Positions 39,803 to 51,493 of a stretch of DNA of 64,000 nucleotides are shown here, piece after piece; position 1 is the stretch's first letter; every line of letters starts with the position of its first letter. Location of the stretch: the NCBI RefSeq assembly GCF_963082655.1, contig NC_081552.1:192832075-192896074 (forward strand), read 5' to 3'. This DNA is from Stomoxys calcitrans. Its lineage: Eukaryota > Arthropoda > Insecta > Diptera > Muscidae. Both the position numbers and the translations under genes were made by a program. The notes under the pieces were generated by a model that worked only from the letters and a program-made list of their open reading frames with translations, ran no database searches and had not been told where the DNA came from.

Positions 39803-39875
39803 CAAATTTCCCCATGAACATTCCATCAAGGAACAGGGGTGAGTGCTGTCCGATTCAACTTCAAGTTCAATGATG
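39803..39875 (-). mobile_element. tRNA-derived SINE, tail fragment
   Basis: CCCCATGAACATTCCATCAA and GGAACAGGGG, then GTCCGATTCAACTTCAAG: the tail of the SINE body on the minus strand. Confidence 0.6.
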
Positions 39876-40971
39876 GGTTAGGTTAATTGAGGTTAGATTA
39901 CGTTGACAAGAGAGTACAGAAAATTAGTCGGCCCCATGCCAGTATGGATATACACCTAAGCCAGCAATCGACTTGTTGTGCGCTCTATATACTAACAAGT
40001 AAAAGCATGCTCAGTTCGGCCGGGCCAAATCTTATGTACCCTCAATCATGGATCGCATTTGTCAAGTTCTTTGCCCGATGTCTCTTTACAGGCAAACAAA
40101 GGATAATGGATAAAAGTTACTATGCTTTTGAAGCAATACCAAGTTATAAACCGATAGGGGCCTTAATTGTGGAATTCATTACGCAAAATTTTAGCCAACT
40201 AGGATAATAATTGCGCCCTCTAGAGGCTCAAGATGTCAAGATCCCAGATAGGTTTATATGGGAGCTATATTAGGTTATGAACCGATTTAGACCACAATTA
40301 TTGGCAATTAAAACAAAACACTTCATGCAAAATTTCAGCCATATCGCACAAAACTTGCGTCCTCTGGTGGCTCAAGAAGTCAAAACCCCAGATAGGTTCA
40401 TATGGGAGCTATATCAGGCTATGAACCTATTTGGACCATACCTATCACAGTTGTAGGAAGTTAAAAGAAAATGCTACATGCAAAATTTCAGCCGTATCGG
40501 AAAATAATTGCGCCCTCTAGCGGCTCAAGAAGTCAAGATCCGAGATCGGTTTATATGGCAGCTATATCAGGTTATGAACCGATTTGGACCATACTTGGCA
40601 CAGTTGTTGAAAGTAAGAACAAAATACTTCATACAACATTTCGGACAAATCGAGACGCCCTCTAGCGGCTCGAGAAGTCAAGATTCCAGATAGCTTTACA
40701 TGGGAACTATTGGGTTGCCTAAAAAGTAATTGCGGATTTTTTAAAAGAAAGTAAATGCATTTTTAATAAAACTTAGAATGAACTTTAATCAAATATATAA
40801 TTGCCATTTTGTTCGATAACCTTTTGCCATCTTCCTGGCAAATTAAGTATTCCACGCTCATAGAACTTCTGGCCTTTATCTGCAAAAAACTGAACCAAGT
40901 GCGATTTTATAGCCTCATCATTGCCGAAAGTTTTACCATTTAAGGAGTTCTGCAAAGATCGAAATAAATGG

Positions 40972-41085
40972 TTGTTGTTGTTGTTGTTGTAGTAGCAGTG
41001 TGTGGTACACTGAGGCGGCAGCCCTTGCCGATGAAGGAATTCATCGGGTCAATCCGGTACATACAACCGGCTGCCATGGGATTGC
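40972..41085 (-). mobile_element. Small retroposed insert with (CAA)n tail inside mariner
   Basis: On the minus strand it ends CTACAACAACAACAACAACAA. It is flanked by AATGG on both sides (40967-40971 and 41086-41090); the mariner sequence is continuous when one AATGG and the insert are ignored. Body words ATGAATTCCTTCATCGGC and ACCGGATTGACCCG. The tail type is like the insert at 11999-12362. Confidence 0.75.
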
Positions 41086-41090
41086 AATGG

Positions 41091-41575
41091 TAGTCTGATG
41101 GTGCAAGGTCAGGGCTATATGGTGGATGCATCAAAAGTTCCCAGCCAAGCCTCACTCAGTTTTTGGCGAGTGACCAAAGATGTGTGCGGTCTAGCGTTGT
41201 CCTGGTGGAATATGACACCTTTACGATTGACCAATTCTGGTCGCTTCTCCTTGATGGCTGTATTCAATTTGTCCAATTGTTGACAGTAAACATCCGAATT
41301 AATCGTTTGGTTCCTTGGAAGCAGCTCAAAATATATACCACACCCTTCCAATCCCACCAAACAGATAGCATAACCTTCTTTTGGTGGATATCAGCCTTTG
41401 AAGTGGTTTGAGCTGGTTCACCATGCTTGGACCATGATCGTTTTCGACTAACGTTGTTGTAAACAATCCATTTTTCATCTCCAGTTATGATTCGTTTTAA
41501 AAACGGATCGAATTCATTGCGTTTAAGGTGCATATCACAAGCGTTGATTCGGTTTGTTAAATGAATTTCTTTCAA
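41091..41575 (-). pseudogene. Mariner transposase remnant
   Basis: Encodes ITGDEKWIVYNNVSRKR, QDNARPHTSLV and YSPDLAPSDYH of the DD34D core. Two frames are needed: a 2-nt expansion in GGTATATATTTTGAG near 41335 shifts frame, the insert at 40972 interrupts the third Asp region's continuation, and the N-terminal DNA-binding half is absent. Inactive. Confidence 0.85.
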
Positions 41576-42300
41576 TACATGTGGTACTCATATTAAAATT
41601 GACGCCAAACAAACAAATGTAAACAAAATTTCGCGCACTTTTTTTCTAAAGCAAGCTAAAAGTAACAGCTGATAACTGACAGAAGAAAGAATGCAATTAG
41701 AGAGTCACAAGCCGTTGAAAAAATTTGTCAACGCCGACTATATTACTACTATATTACTGACAATTACTTTTTGGGCAACCCAATATATCAGATTATAGAC
41801 TAATTTGGACCATACTTGGCACAATTGTTGAAAGTTAGAACAAAATACTAAATTCAAAATTTCGGACAAATCGAGACGCCCTGTAGTGGCTCAAGAAGTC
41901 ATGATCCGAGATGTGTTCATATGGGAGCCAACACATCGTGCACAATTTCAACCAAATCGTATTATAATTGCGCCCTCTAGCGGCTCAAGAAGTCAAGATT
42001 TCAGGTTATGAACCGATTTGGACCATCCTTTTCACGGTTGTTAGATGTTAAAACAGAACACTTCATGCTAAATTTTAGACAAATCGGGTAAGAATTGCAT
42101 GGCAGCCATATCAAAACTTGGACCGATATAGCCGCCCATTTACAATTCCAACCGACCTACACCAATTGGAAGTATTTGTGCAAAATTTCAGAGGCGCCTG
42201 CGTTTATTCCTTCGAAAGTTAGCGTGCTTTTGACTGATGGACGGATAGGGCTAAATCGGCTTAGAATGACGATTTAGCCCTATCCTATGGTGGAGTGTAT

Positions 42301-42885
42301 AAAAATTAGGTTAGGTTAAGTTGAGTGGGTTGCCCACCAAAGGTGAGTTCACTCGGAGGACACTCTGGCCCATTGTGGTACCCTGGAAAGAAAGGGAAGA
42401 GAAGGAAGATGTGAGACCTCGGATTAGAGGTTATACATGAATAACAGAAAAACAGGAGGAATGGAGAAATATCCTATTCCTTCAACAAATCTCAGGAGAC
42501 CTACCACAGGTACATTTGCAAGTTCAGAAGAACCGGCTTACCAGAAAAGAGAGCCTAAGTCCCTGCAGACGCGGACATGAACACAGCATGTGCTCAATAG
42601 TCTCCTCTTCATCCAGGCAACTCCTTCAGAAGTCATTGTGCGGTATTCCCATGCGCGCCGCCATGCGGCCTATGGCACAGTGTCCGGTTATGACCCCTGA
42701 CCCCTTAGCGAACGCCAGCAACTTCCATGTTCTCCTCCGGTCGATGACAGTCCAGAGCGCCTTTGCAGTTCGTCAACTATCCACCGTTCCATCACGTCAC
42801 CGACGCCGCCCTGGCCATCCACTCGGACATGCTAACCTTTGCCCCAGTGTTATATCTGCGGAACATCCTCCTCCATCTTAGCTCC
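42301..42885 (-). pseudogene. LINE 3' end, RNase H-type family
   Basis: On the minus strand a terminal cysteine motif LDEEETIEHMLCSCPRLQG is readable, equal in design to that of the 35690-38112 LINE. After it come 3' UTR and the tail GGCAACCCACTCAACTTAACCTAACC. 5'-truncated. Confidence 0.68.
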
Positions 42886-43564
42886 CTAATTAGGTTGGGT
42901 AGTGTCCACTGATCGCAGTCAGTCCTTATTAATTTGAATCTTGTATGATATATAGTTGATGTAGTTGGAAAATTTTTAGCTCAACCCTCGCATGTAATGT
43001 ATGCTACTAATATTTGTACATGTACGAGTATATGTACATAGTATATTTTCATAATATCTATGAAAATTTCTGCGCATACATGTGTTTGTATGTATCCGCA
43101 TGTAAACTTATGGTATGAGTATGGAATCTTTCTGTTTGTGTAGGATGAAATATTTCTCTTAATTAAATTTCGATTTATTATAATGAGTGGAATGAGAGAG
43201 ATAGGGAAAAGGCCCTATAAATGGAAATGTTTGGACCTGCTGTGCTTGTAATGTCAACTGCACACATGTCTTGTGTAAGTGTTGCGTTTAAGACAATGTA
43301 AGAGGAATCCAATTAAGATGTATGGGGGGTTATTCTTTTGTTAAAGATATGTTGCCAATGTGAATTAATGATTTACTCGTACTTGTCTTCAGTGAAACCT
43401 TTTATAGTCAGCATTAAAGAAATTAAATAAATCCTGGTGTATGTTATGACAATATTTAACTTTCGACAGTTTAAATATAAATATTGAAGAGGTAAAAGAA
43501 GTCTTAAAGAGATATTCCTATCAGTGGGGTACATAAGAAACGCCACATACCACCTTACGAGGAA
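42886..43564. other. Unique-looking sequence, nothing recognised
   Basis: AT-rich with ATGTA-rich words; no coding, no repeat match. Confidence 0.35.
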
Positions 43565-44328
43565 AACAAGTTAGCTGGATAGGAACTTAAATTTCAAATC
43601 AGACATTAAGTAAAGGGCAAATATAGGGCTATTGACAAACGTATACCGATTACCTGTGACGATGTAGAATGTATAATGCCTAGTCAGAGGGGTGGTGTCT
43701 GCGTAGCGGTAATCCGGCTGAAGTACAACAAGGCAGCACACAGCCACTAATTCAGACAATTCCTCAAAGCAATGGGTCCCTAAATGGGAACTTCTTCTGT
43801 TAACCAGTGGAACACACACAGCAGATGTTCTATAGTCTCCTCTTTCTCGAAGCTCTCACAAAAGTCGTTACTTGCAATCTTCGGTCTATCAGCATTTTTC
43901 CGATAGACAGTGATCTGTCATGAGACCAACGACAGAACAACAGTAGACCTCTCAAGTCTAGATTGGTCCAGTTAATTTTTGAGCGTTCACAGCCATTACT
44001 TTGTGATCAACTGTCATCCATTGCCCATCGGACTTTATCCTGATTGACTTAATTGACATGTCGCTAGAGGCATACCTACAGATTGTAGATCAGTTTTTAC
44101 TTTCTTCCGCAGTTTAGACTTCCGTGCAGTGTGTTTACCGAAATATATCCCAATCCACCTTTCTTCTGTTTATACGAGGGACCACTTCTGCTGTATTTTC
44201 TCCTAGGCTCAAGCTAATGTAGCGATGATCGGAGAAGTTATGCACATCCAAAACTTCCCAGTCCCATATACTTTTGCTGATATTCTGATACAAAAGGAAC
44301 TAAACAGGCATGAGAAACTATGCCTGTT
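43565..44328 (-). pseudogene. LINE remnant: endonuclease end fused to C-terminal Cys motif
   Basis: On the minus strand, endonuclease C-terminal sequence (44300-44100, TGGGAAGTTTTGGATGTGC, SDHRYI-type text) is followed by a terminal motif EKEETIEHLLCVFHW near 43830-43790. The reverse transcriptase that should lie between is missing, so this copy is internally deleted. Its endonuclease portion continues at 44756 beyond a hAT-like insertion. Confidence 0.6.
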
Positions 44329-44755
44329 TAGAGCTAGCAAAATATCGGTGGCATTATCGATACTATCGATATTTAATTTTTTGACTGAATATCGATCGAT
44401 ATTTTTGCGATGGATACTATCGCAAAAGTTAAGTTCTTTGCAAAGCTAAACAAAAATAATCAATCCGATACTGAATGCATCCTTTAAGATACTTTGCGCC
44501 TATAGAGGGCGCAATTTTTATCCGATTAGGCTAAGATTTGTTACATTGATTTCCCTCATGACTTTCAACTGACTGGTTGGTCAGTTGGTTTTATTTGGTC
44601 CGTACATTGCTTCTATATAAATCGATCTCCTGATTCTTACTTCTAAATTTTCATATGAAATATAGGCGAGGGGAAGTTAACGATAGTATAGCTATTCATT
44701 ATTACAACTATCGTAAATATCGAATGTTGCGATTATCGACAGTTTGCCAGCTCTA
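44329..44755. mobile_element. Non-autonomous hAT-like element, second member
   Basis: Left end TAGAGCTAGCAAAATATCGG, right end complement of TAGAGCTGGCAAACTGTCG. Flanked by TGCCTGTT (44321-44328 and 44756-44763). TAT/CGAT palindromes cluster near the left end (ATCGATACTATCGATAT, ATCGATCGATAT). A short DINE/HINE-like unit (GCGCCTATAGAGGGCGCAAT) lies at 44490-44650. It splits a LINE remnant. Confidence 0.78.
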
Positions 44756-44905
44756 TGCCTGTTCCGATTCGGTCCATTCATATCCCGAACTTCCCCATGT
44801 CTGGTGAGGTGCATTATCATCACCTCCCACAATGAAGTTATTTTTCTCTGCAAAAGCGGCAACTTAAGGTTTAAGGGGAGCGTCTCTGAATCGCGAGCCA
44901 ATATA
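44756..44905 (-). pseudogene. LINE endonuclease fragment (continuation across the hAT-like insert)
   Basis: Minus-strand text corresponding to the GDFNAHH-type region of LINE endonucleases (TTCATTGTGGGAGGTGATG). Together with 44328-44100 it forms one endonuclease. Confidence 0.5.
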
Positions 44906-44960
44906 GGGAATCAAGGCAACAGTAATATTTATAAAATCTAATGTGTACCTACATACAGAA

Positions 44961-45310
44961 AACAAGTAAAAGCGTGCCAAGTTCAGCCGGGCTGAATCTT
45001 GGAAACCCACCACCATCTCGAGAGCCTGCAAGCAAAATTTCGGCCAAATCTGATAAAAATTGCGGCTTGTAAGGGTTCAAGAAGTGAAATCGGACCATAC
45101 TTGACATAGTTGTTGGAAGTCATATCAGTCAACACCACATGCAAAATTTCAGCCACATCGAATAAAAATTAAGACTTGTAAGGGTTCAAGAAGTGAAATC
45201 GGGAGATCGGTTTATATGAAAGCTATATCAGGTTATTTCGTACATGATCACGATAACCGTTCAGCTCCTACCATTTAAAATTTCAAGGAGTTATATCTAT
45301 CCGTTCTCTA
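44961..45310 (-). mobile_element. DINE/HINE-like copy, partial
   Basis: AACAAGTAAAAGCGTGCC, TTCAGCCGGGCTGAA hairpin, AACCCACCACCATC, two short units with GGGTTCAAGAAGTGAAATCG. Confidence 0.65.
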
Positions 45311-45354
45311 GTGGCTAGTTTTTTTTAATATTTTTTTTTTTAAATCTATCCCAC

Positions 45355-45885
45355 TGTGCGTTGGAGTTTCCAGGGAAATGGGTGTGGAAGAGTTATTCTA
45401 GTGTTTCCTCACTAGATATTGTCCGTACATTCTCTGACTTCTTAATGTACACCATAGATTTGGAGGCTAGAATTTTCCGTAGTCTAGAGGCGTCGGACAT
45501 ATATACTCCTCGGAATTGTAGAATTCCACTCAGGATTTGTTCTGCGACTTTTTCAGCTCGCCTTTGTATTTTCTTAGCTCAGCTTCAATGACGTCCCAGT
45601 CTTGTGGTGTCCTTGTGGCTTTTACCTTGACAAATACTGAAGAGACTCTACATGTCCTTGACAGTTTTCTCTTTCTTCCGCAGTTTACACTCCAAGCAGT
45701 GTGAATGCCAAAATTTATCCCAATCCACCTTTTTGTTCTGCGCACACGAGGGACCACTTCTGGTGCATTTTCTCCAAGGATGAACCTAATGTAGCGATGA
45801 TCAGAGAAGCTTTGGTCATCCAAAATTTCCCAGTCACACACGACCTCAGCTGATATTCTCCAATACAAAGGAAATATCTAATAAC
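45355..45885 (-). pseudogene. LINE endonuclease C-terminal fragment
   Basis: The open frame 45868-45530 reads WEILDDQSFSDHRYIRFILG and VPRVRRTKRWIGINF. The SDHR motif and the following R-T--W pattern mark the end of the endonuclease domain in I/R1/Jockey-type LINEs. It is similar in DNA to 44100-44300, so both belong to one family. No RT follows. Confidence 0.7.
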
Positions 45886-45927
45886 TCGTGCCTGTTCCGA
45901 TGCGATGGATTTGTCTCTTTTATTACA

Positions 45928-46225
45928 AGCATGTCCGCCTATGACGCTGAAAGCCTGGATTCGAATCTTCGTGGGAACATCAGAAAAAATTTATCAGCGG
46001 TGGTTTTTCCCTCCTAATGCTGGCGACATTTGTGAGGAACTGTACCATTTGATATGGTAGGCCTGTACAAATTTCTCCCCCAAAGAGGTGTCGCTCTTGG
46101 GCACGCCGTTTAGATTTGGTAATGAGAAGGAGCTCCCTTATCACTGAGCTTAAACTGAAATCGGACAGCACTTATTGTGATATGTAAGAAGTTTGCCACT
46201 GTTTCTTAATGGAATGTTCATGTTT
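45928..46225 (+). mobile_element. tRNA-derived SINE
   Basis: AGCATGTCCGCCTATGACG, GGATTCGAATCTTCG (B box), CAAAGAGGTGTCGCTC, CCCTTATCACTGAGCTTAA, TTAATGGAATGTTCATG. First bases of the head are missing. Confidence 0.75.
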
Positions 46226-46239
46226 CGTTGGTATCTGAA

Positions 46240-46379
46240 CTTCCCCATATCTTCTTCATTAGGAAGAGATAACCACCCCTGAAAAATCTTTATGATTTTC
46301 TTGCCAGGAATGGAACCCTGGCGTTCAGCGTTATAGGCAGACATGCTAATCTCTGCGCTTCGGTGGCCCAACCTTAACC
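46240..46379 (-). mobile_element. tRNA-derived SINE, head half
   Basis: On the minus strand GGCCACCGAAGCGCAGAG, AGCATGTCTGCCTATAACG and GGGTTCCATTCC. It abuts the oppositely oriented SINE at 45928. Confidence 0.68.
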
Positions 46380-47418
46380 TTAAGAGACTAATCGGATTGC
46401 CGTCGTTGACAGAAGTATCACTTATAGCGGACATCCTGATAGTTCACTGTCAGACTGATAAAAGAGACGCTTATAAACTAAAGATTGTAAGTAACGTTGT
46501 CTGCAAAAGCTGTGGATGACCAGCATGAAGAACCTGAAGAATAGATGCTGTTATTAGCCTGTTTAAAAGGCAAGAATATAAACTACAAGAAATCCTTTCC
46601 GCTCTTGTAAATATAACAGTGGACTAAATTTTCTAAGCGAGACTTGGCTAACGAGCGTTGATTCTGAATTACTTGGCTAATGTATTTTGATAAATAATCA
46701 CTGTGTTTCATTTGGAAGTCCATTTACATGGGTAAAACATGTTTGTCGTCACTTGGCGAAAGTGAATAAAAACTTGTGAAACACGGATACTGATAGCTTT
46801 TATTTACTAAATGAAGTTTTTGTTATACTGTTTACAACTTCTTAAGGTGCCATTCTATAACTATCTTTGTGCAGACTTCTTCCTATGCGAAATTGGCATA
46901 ATGAAGGATGCAATTAAAAGGATTAAAGCGAGGAAGGAGAACATACTTCGTCTGTTCGTCTGTTACTTTTAAACTATTGAAACTTTCTTGAGTTACCAGC
47001 CATCTGTTTTGCTGTTGCTTTCCCATTGCTTGCCAAACATACCAACCAGAAAATGTGTAAATTCATTGTGCATTTTTACAAGAAAATACACTTAATTTAA
47101 TTAATTAATTATCTTCTAAAATATGTAAGAAATTTCGTAAGAAGCCACCAAATGACTTTATAGTTGCTCATTGAAGCAATGCAAATGACTGCATACCAGT
47201 TGGTTGCTTACACTTGATTGGCCTGTCGGTTTCTTTGTTTTAAATGACGAGGACAGTGTTAACATTATTTAAAGAAAGTTTGCAATCAAGTTTAACACTG
47301 AAGAATCCAGACAAGACAAAGGAAAAAGAACCAAGACTTTCTGTTTGGTTATTGCGGTCTTTTCTTCTAAATTTTATAACTGCAATGTAGATTCTTTAGA
47401 ATCAATGGGTCTATTCTT
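46380..47418. other. Unique-looking sequence, nothing recognised
   Basis: No coding or repeat match; TTAATTAATTAATT run at 47096-47110. Confidence 0.35.
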
Positions 47419-48115
47419 ATAGCCTCCACCATAGAATGGGGGTATAGTAATTTCGTCATTCATTCATTCGGCTAGCCGCTTGAAATTTTGCACAAATACT
47501 TTTTATTAGTGTAGGTCGGTTGGGATTGTAAATGGGCCAAATCGGTCCATGTTTTGACATAGCAGCCACATAAACTGATCTTGGGTCTTGACTTTTTGAG
47601 CCTCTAGAGGGCGCAATTCTCACACGTGGTGTTTTGGTATCACTTCCAACAACTGTGTGAAGTATGATTCAAATCGGTTCATAATCTGGTATAACTGTCA
47701 TATAAACCGATCTGAGATCTTGAATTCTTGAACCAATAGAGCGCGCAATTCTCATCCAATTTGGCTGAAATTTAGCATTAAGTTGTTTGTTATGACTTCC
47801 AATACTTGTGTTAAGTTTGATTCAAATCGGTCTATAAACTGATATAGCTGCCATATAAACCGATCTGGGATTCTGACTTTTTGAGCAGCTAGAGGGCGCA
47901 ATTCTTATCCGATTTGGAAATTATGAAATTATGTACAACGGCTTCAACATACGTGTCTGATAAAGACCATTCTTTATCGATCTATAGCCTTATATAGCTC
48001 CCATATAAACTGATCTCTCGAATATGCTTTTCGAGCCTCAACAAGGCGCAGTTCTTATACGAATGGACCGAAATATTACCCAATATTGGAGATCATGAGT
48101 TCAATACTCTGCGGC
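47419..48115 (+). mobile_element. DINE/HINE-like copy without GTCY tract
   Basis: CCTCCACCATAGAATGGGGG start. The part holding the GTCY tract is deleted: CGTCATTCATTCATTCGGC runs into GCTAGCCGCTTGAAATTTTG. Four units follow. No hairpin end. Confidence 0.6.
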
Positions 48116-48440
48116 AACAAAATTATTTAATTTTGTTTTTAAGGATAATAGTAGAGAGTGACAGAGAAAAATCCGAGAGCAACAGTAAAACGAATGAGAC
48201 AAAGCAGCGCGAGCCGAACAAAGAAAAGAAAAACACCACCACCCGAAGCAAAGCACATGCGTTGGCTGGTTAGATGGTTTTTTTGCCTTGTTTATGGATA
48301 TATTGTTGTTGTTGTTATATGTAGGCTTGCAAAGAGCGCCTTTCAACAAAAAAATTGTGTTTTGGATCGTTGAGATTCAAAATAAGTTGTTGCAGGAAAA
48401 TTAACAACTTTTATAGTTGTATTTTCGACCAAAGTTGTTG
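48116..48440. other. Unassigned sequence with TTGTTGTTGTTG
   Basis: Purine-rich stretch (48150-48245), then ATTGTTGTTGTTGTTAT at 48301. No family recognised. Confidence 0.3.
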
Positions 48441-48444
48441 TTGT

Positions 48445-48870
48445 TTAAAATTATTTTTATCTGTATTGGAATATGCATTGGCTGTTTGGTCTCCTTGTTA
48501 TAGACACCAAATCGATAGAATTGAATCGGTTCAGAAACAGTTCTTAATTTATGCGCTTAGAGGTCTTAGATGGAGTAGCTTATACGATTTACCCCCATAC
48601 ATTGATCGACTTAAAATAATTGCTCATCCCACACTTGAACATAGACGTTTTATGTTAGGCTCTATTTTCATTGTTGTTAAGCTTATTAATGAAGAAATCG
48701 CATTAGAAATTATGCAAAAATGAAAAACAAATTTTGTAAACTTAATTAAGAACTCTTTAAACCATTTAACACACCTGTAGATATTTTAATTCGGCCTATT
48801 CACTTTTTAATTTATCCAATTCCTTGCCTTATATTAAACGAATTCTTCTTAGTTCGAATTTTGTGAACTA
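48445..48870 (+). pseudogene. LINE RT C-terminal fragment
   Basis: Reads VLEYALAVWSPCYRHQIDRI, ESVQKQFLIYALRGL, LPPYIDRLKII: the thumb region found after the RT in CR1/Jockey-type LINEs and similar in pattern to the end of ORF2 at 5925. Ends at TGA 48721; 5'-truncated. Confidence 0.75.
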
Positions 48871-48884
48871 GTTGAACCTTGGGT

Positions 48885-49900
48885 TGTCCAACGTAGCATA
48901 CCTACTCTGCTGGGATGTACATCCTTACATCGGGAATGAGAAGACTAATATCAGACGAACACACACCATGAGAGTACCGATAGAACAGCGCAAAACAGCC
49001 CACATTGCGACGATGATGAAGGGAGGCAATAGAGTTGGTTACCCCACTGTCCCCAAGCAACGCCATCGCTCTCCTCTGTACACGGTCCTGCAGCTCCAGG
49101 GATGATTTTGAAGCTCCAGCCCATACATGTGAGTTGTACTCCATTTTCTGCCTCACGGAAGTGGTGTAGATGTTAAGGAGATCAGACGGAGTGAAGTAAT
49201 TCTTACACCGTTTAAGGAAGCCTAAACACTTGAATGCTTCTTTCGACACTTCAAATACATGTTTAGGCCAACGGACATCACTTTGTATTTTCATCCCCCG
49301 AAACATCAAGAGCTTCTGATTGCTCAACATCTACACCGTTGATAGACAAAGATGATCGGAATGGGTCAGCGAATCGTTTGTGTGACAAGAAGCAGCACTG
49401 AGTCTTCCGTGCATTAAAATCTACTCGATTCATTCGACCCCACTCAGAAATGGGCAGCAAATCCTGGCAGAGTGTATCGTCCATAACCCGCCTCTTGTCG
49501 CCAATCTCTCGAAGACTCGGCCTATGGTCGAATGAGTACGAATGACAAAGATTACTGTCATCCACAAATGAGTAAATCGGATTCGATGTCTGACCCAACA
49601 GATCGTTGATGAAAATTAGAAAATGCGAAGGAGAAAGAACAGAGCCCTGGGGTACAACTGCGGTTAATTTGTGCTCATTGGATGAGAACCCATCTATAAC
49701 GACTCGAATAGTGGGATCTCTGAGAAAGCTCGAAATAAATCAAACGACAATTTTTAACAAAAGACCAAAAGCTCTTACTTTCTCGCGCACAAGCAAGAAC
49801 CTTAGTACATAGGCGTTGTTCGCAAAGAAATTTTACGCTCCTAATCACCTTGGCACACAAAGATCTTGCTGTACGCGCAGCAGTTCAGCATAGGAATTCT
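48885..49900 (-). pseudogene. LINE RT remnant with frameshift
   Basis: Minus-strand frames give VVPQGSVLSPSHFLIFINDL, then SFVDDSNL (the YADD-type box, altered to FVDD), RVDFNARKTQCCFLSH, and, after a frameshift near 49300, FLKRCKNYFTPSDLLNIYTT and KMEYNSHVWAGASKSSL. This is the middle and end of a LINE reverse transcriptase distinct from the other copies. The N-terminus and endonuclease are not seen. Confidence 0.78.
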
Positions 49901-51014
49901 TACCCAGGCGCCAGTTCCTGAATGCCTCCTTTTTCGATCTGACACCATCTTTGCAGGTCTGCTTTTGCTAGGCAATTTTTATTCTCCCTCGAAACCATTC
50001 CATATTCATTTTCATATTTATATGCAGATTGAAGTAGTGCAGCCACCAATCAACCACACATCCATACCAGCAGGTCAACTATGAAAGTGATATGCAGATA
50101 GGCTCAGTTTTTATGCCGTTGCAACAAAGACTGCTGACCAATTGGATTGCTTGGACAATAATAATAAAAATAAAACCTGTTGCTTCCATTAATTTTCAGT
50201 AAAAGACATGAAAGACATGTTCCATATGGATTTGTGCTTCATTATCCAGAAAAATGTGGTCACTCTGAAGATTGGGTGGCCGTTGAGCTGCTGTCATCGT
50301 CGTTGAGTTGATTGTTACAGTCCAGTCAGTCACTTATTGACTTAAATTAATAATCTAGAAAGAGTAACATGTGCTAATTTAAATATGAAAGAAGCGAGAC
50401 CGCCCTTTGATTAAAAGAGAAACAAAAACTAAAATAAATTTCATTACAAATTATATCACATTAATTTAGTTTTTTGTAAACTGGTTATAAGTTTTGCAAC
50501 ATGTTAACCAGGGACATTTATTGATGATGGTATGGTACCATCAATATATTATTTAAATATTCTCAGAAATTTCATTAATGGGTATCGATGCTAAGCAAAA
50601 TTGCTTACGAACATCACACACTAAGGAACAGCAGGGAAACTTCTCCCAAAGCAAGCAAGTTGTAGCTCGATAAGGGAGCTCTCGATGCAAGTGGCTTACA
50701 TCAGTCAACTGAGATTTGTCCAACGATCTCGTATTTTTCACAATTGCACCCTTCAGTCCCTGAGACTGTTTTCCAAAAGTGACACGACAGACACGATGAG
50801 TGAGTGATATACGTCGCGCGTAAAAGCCGGAGATCCTTGCAATATCCTTCCTATTCTCCCTTAACCACTATAATTCTAGTGTTGTTACAGTCCAGACATC
50901 TGTTTAGGAACTTTCCGCTCTTTCGCCAGCTTTTTCTTTCCAATGTGTCATGTGTATGCTTCTCGCCCCTGTCCTTAAAGAAATATAGCTGCACTGAAAG
51001 ACTATGCGTTCCCA
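49901..51014. other. Unique-looking sequence, nothing recognised
   Basis: No coding or repeat match. Confidence 0.35.
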
Positions 51015-51221
51015 AGTTAGTCCTTTATCAGCTTATAGAACGATTTGGACCATACTTGTGGTAGTTGATGAAACTTTTTACAGATGCCATCATGCGAAAT
51101 TTAAGACAAATCGGGTAATAATTGCGACCTCTGGAGGCTTAAAAAGTTGTATCGGGAGATCGGTTCATATGGGACCTGTGTCACGTTATAGACCTATTTG
51201 GAACATACTCCACCTTTATCT
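51015..51221 (-). repeat. DINE/HINE-like internal units
   Basis: GAACGATTTGGACCATACTTG, GACAAATCGGGTAATAATTGC, GGGAGATCGGTTCATATGGG; no ends. Confidence 0.5.
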
Positions 51222-51493
51222 ATGCAAATTTGCCCATGAACATTCCATTAAGGAACAGGGGCAAACTTCTCATACATCAATGAGTGCAGTCCGATTCAAG
51301 TTTTAGCTCTATGATAAGAGCGACACCTCTTTGGAGAGAAGTTTTACATGGCCTAGAACCTTACAAATGTTGCCAGCATTAGGAGGGGGAAAACCAACGC
51401 TGAAAATTTTTTCTGATGGTCTCGCCACGATTCGAACCCGGGCGTTCAGCGTCATAGGCGGACATAGGCAAACCTCTGCGCTACGGTGGCCTC
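51222..51493 (-). mobile_element. tRNA-derived SINE, full length
   Basis: On the minus strand it runs from GGCCACCGTAGCGCAGAGG (A box) through GGGTTCGAATCG (B box at about 51433) and GTTTTCCCCCTCCTAATGC, CCAAAGAGGTGTCGC, to CTTAATGGAATGTTCATGGG. It is the best copy here and defines the family: tRNA-like head, unrelated body, A/T tail. Confidence 0.82.

Larger units (their letters stand above)
40710..41783 (-). mobile_element. Mariner copy carrying a 114-bp insertion
   Basis: TIRs TTGGGTTGCCTAAAAAGTAAT and complement, TA duplicates at 40708-40709 and 41784-41785. Same family and same 5' deletion type as the copy at 12730. Nested insert at 40972-41085. Confidence 0.88.
39994..42299 (-). mobile_element. 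DINE/HINE-like copy, end to end, with nested mariner
   Basis: Starts AACAAGTAAAAGCATGC, hairpin region TTCGGCCGGGCCAAA, TATGTACCCTCAATCATGG. Contains several ~165-bp units (GCGCCCTCTAGCGGCTCAAG, CGGTTTATATGGCAGC) and ends TATCCTATGGTGGAGTGTATA. The mariner at 40710-41783 interrupts it. Confidence 0.7.
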
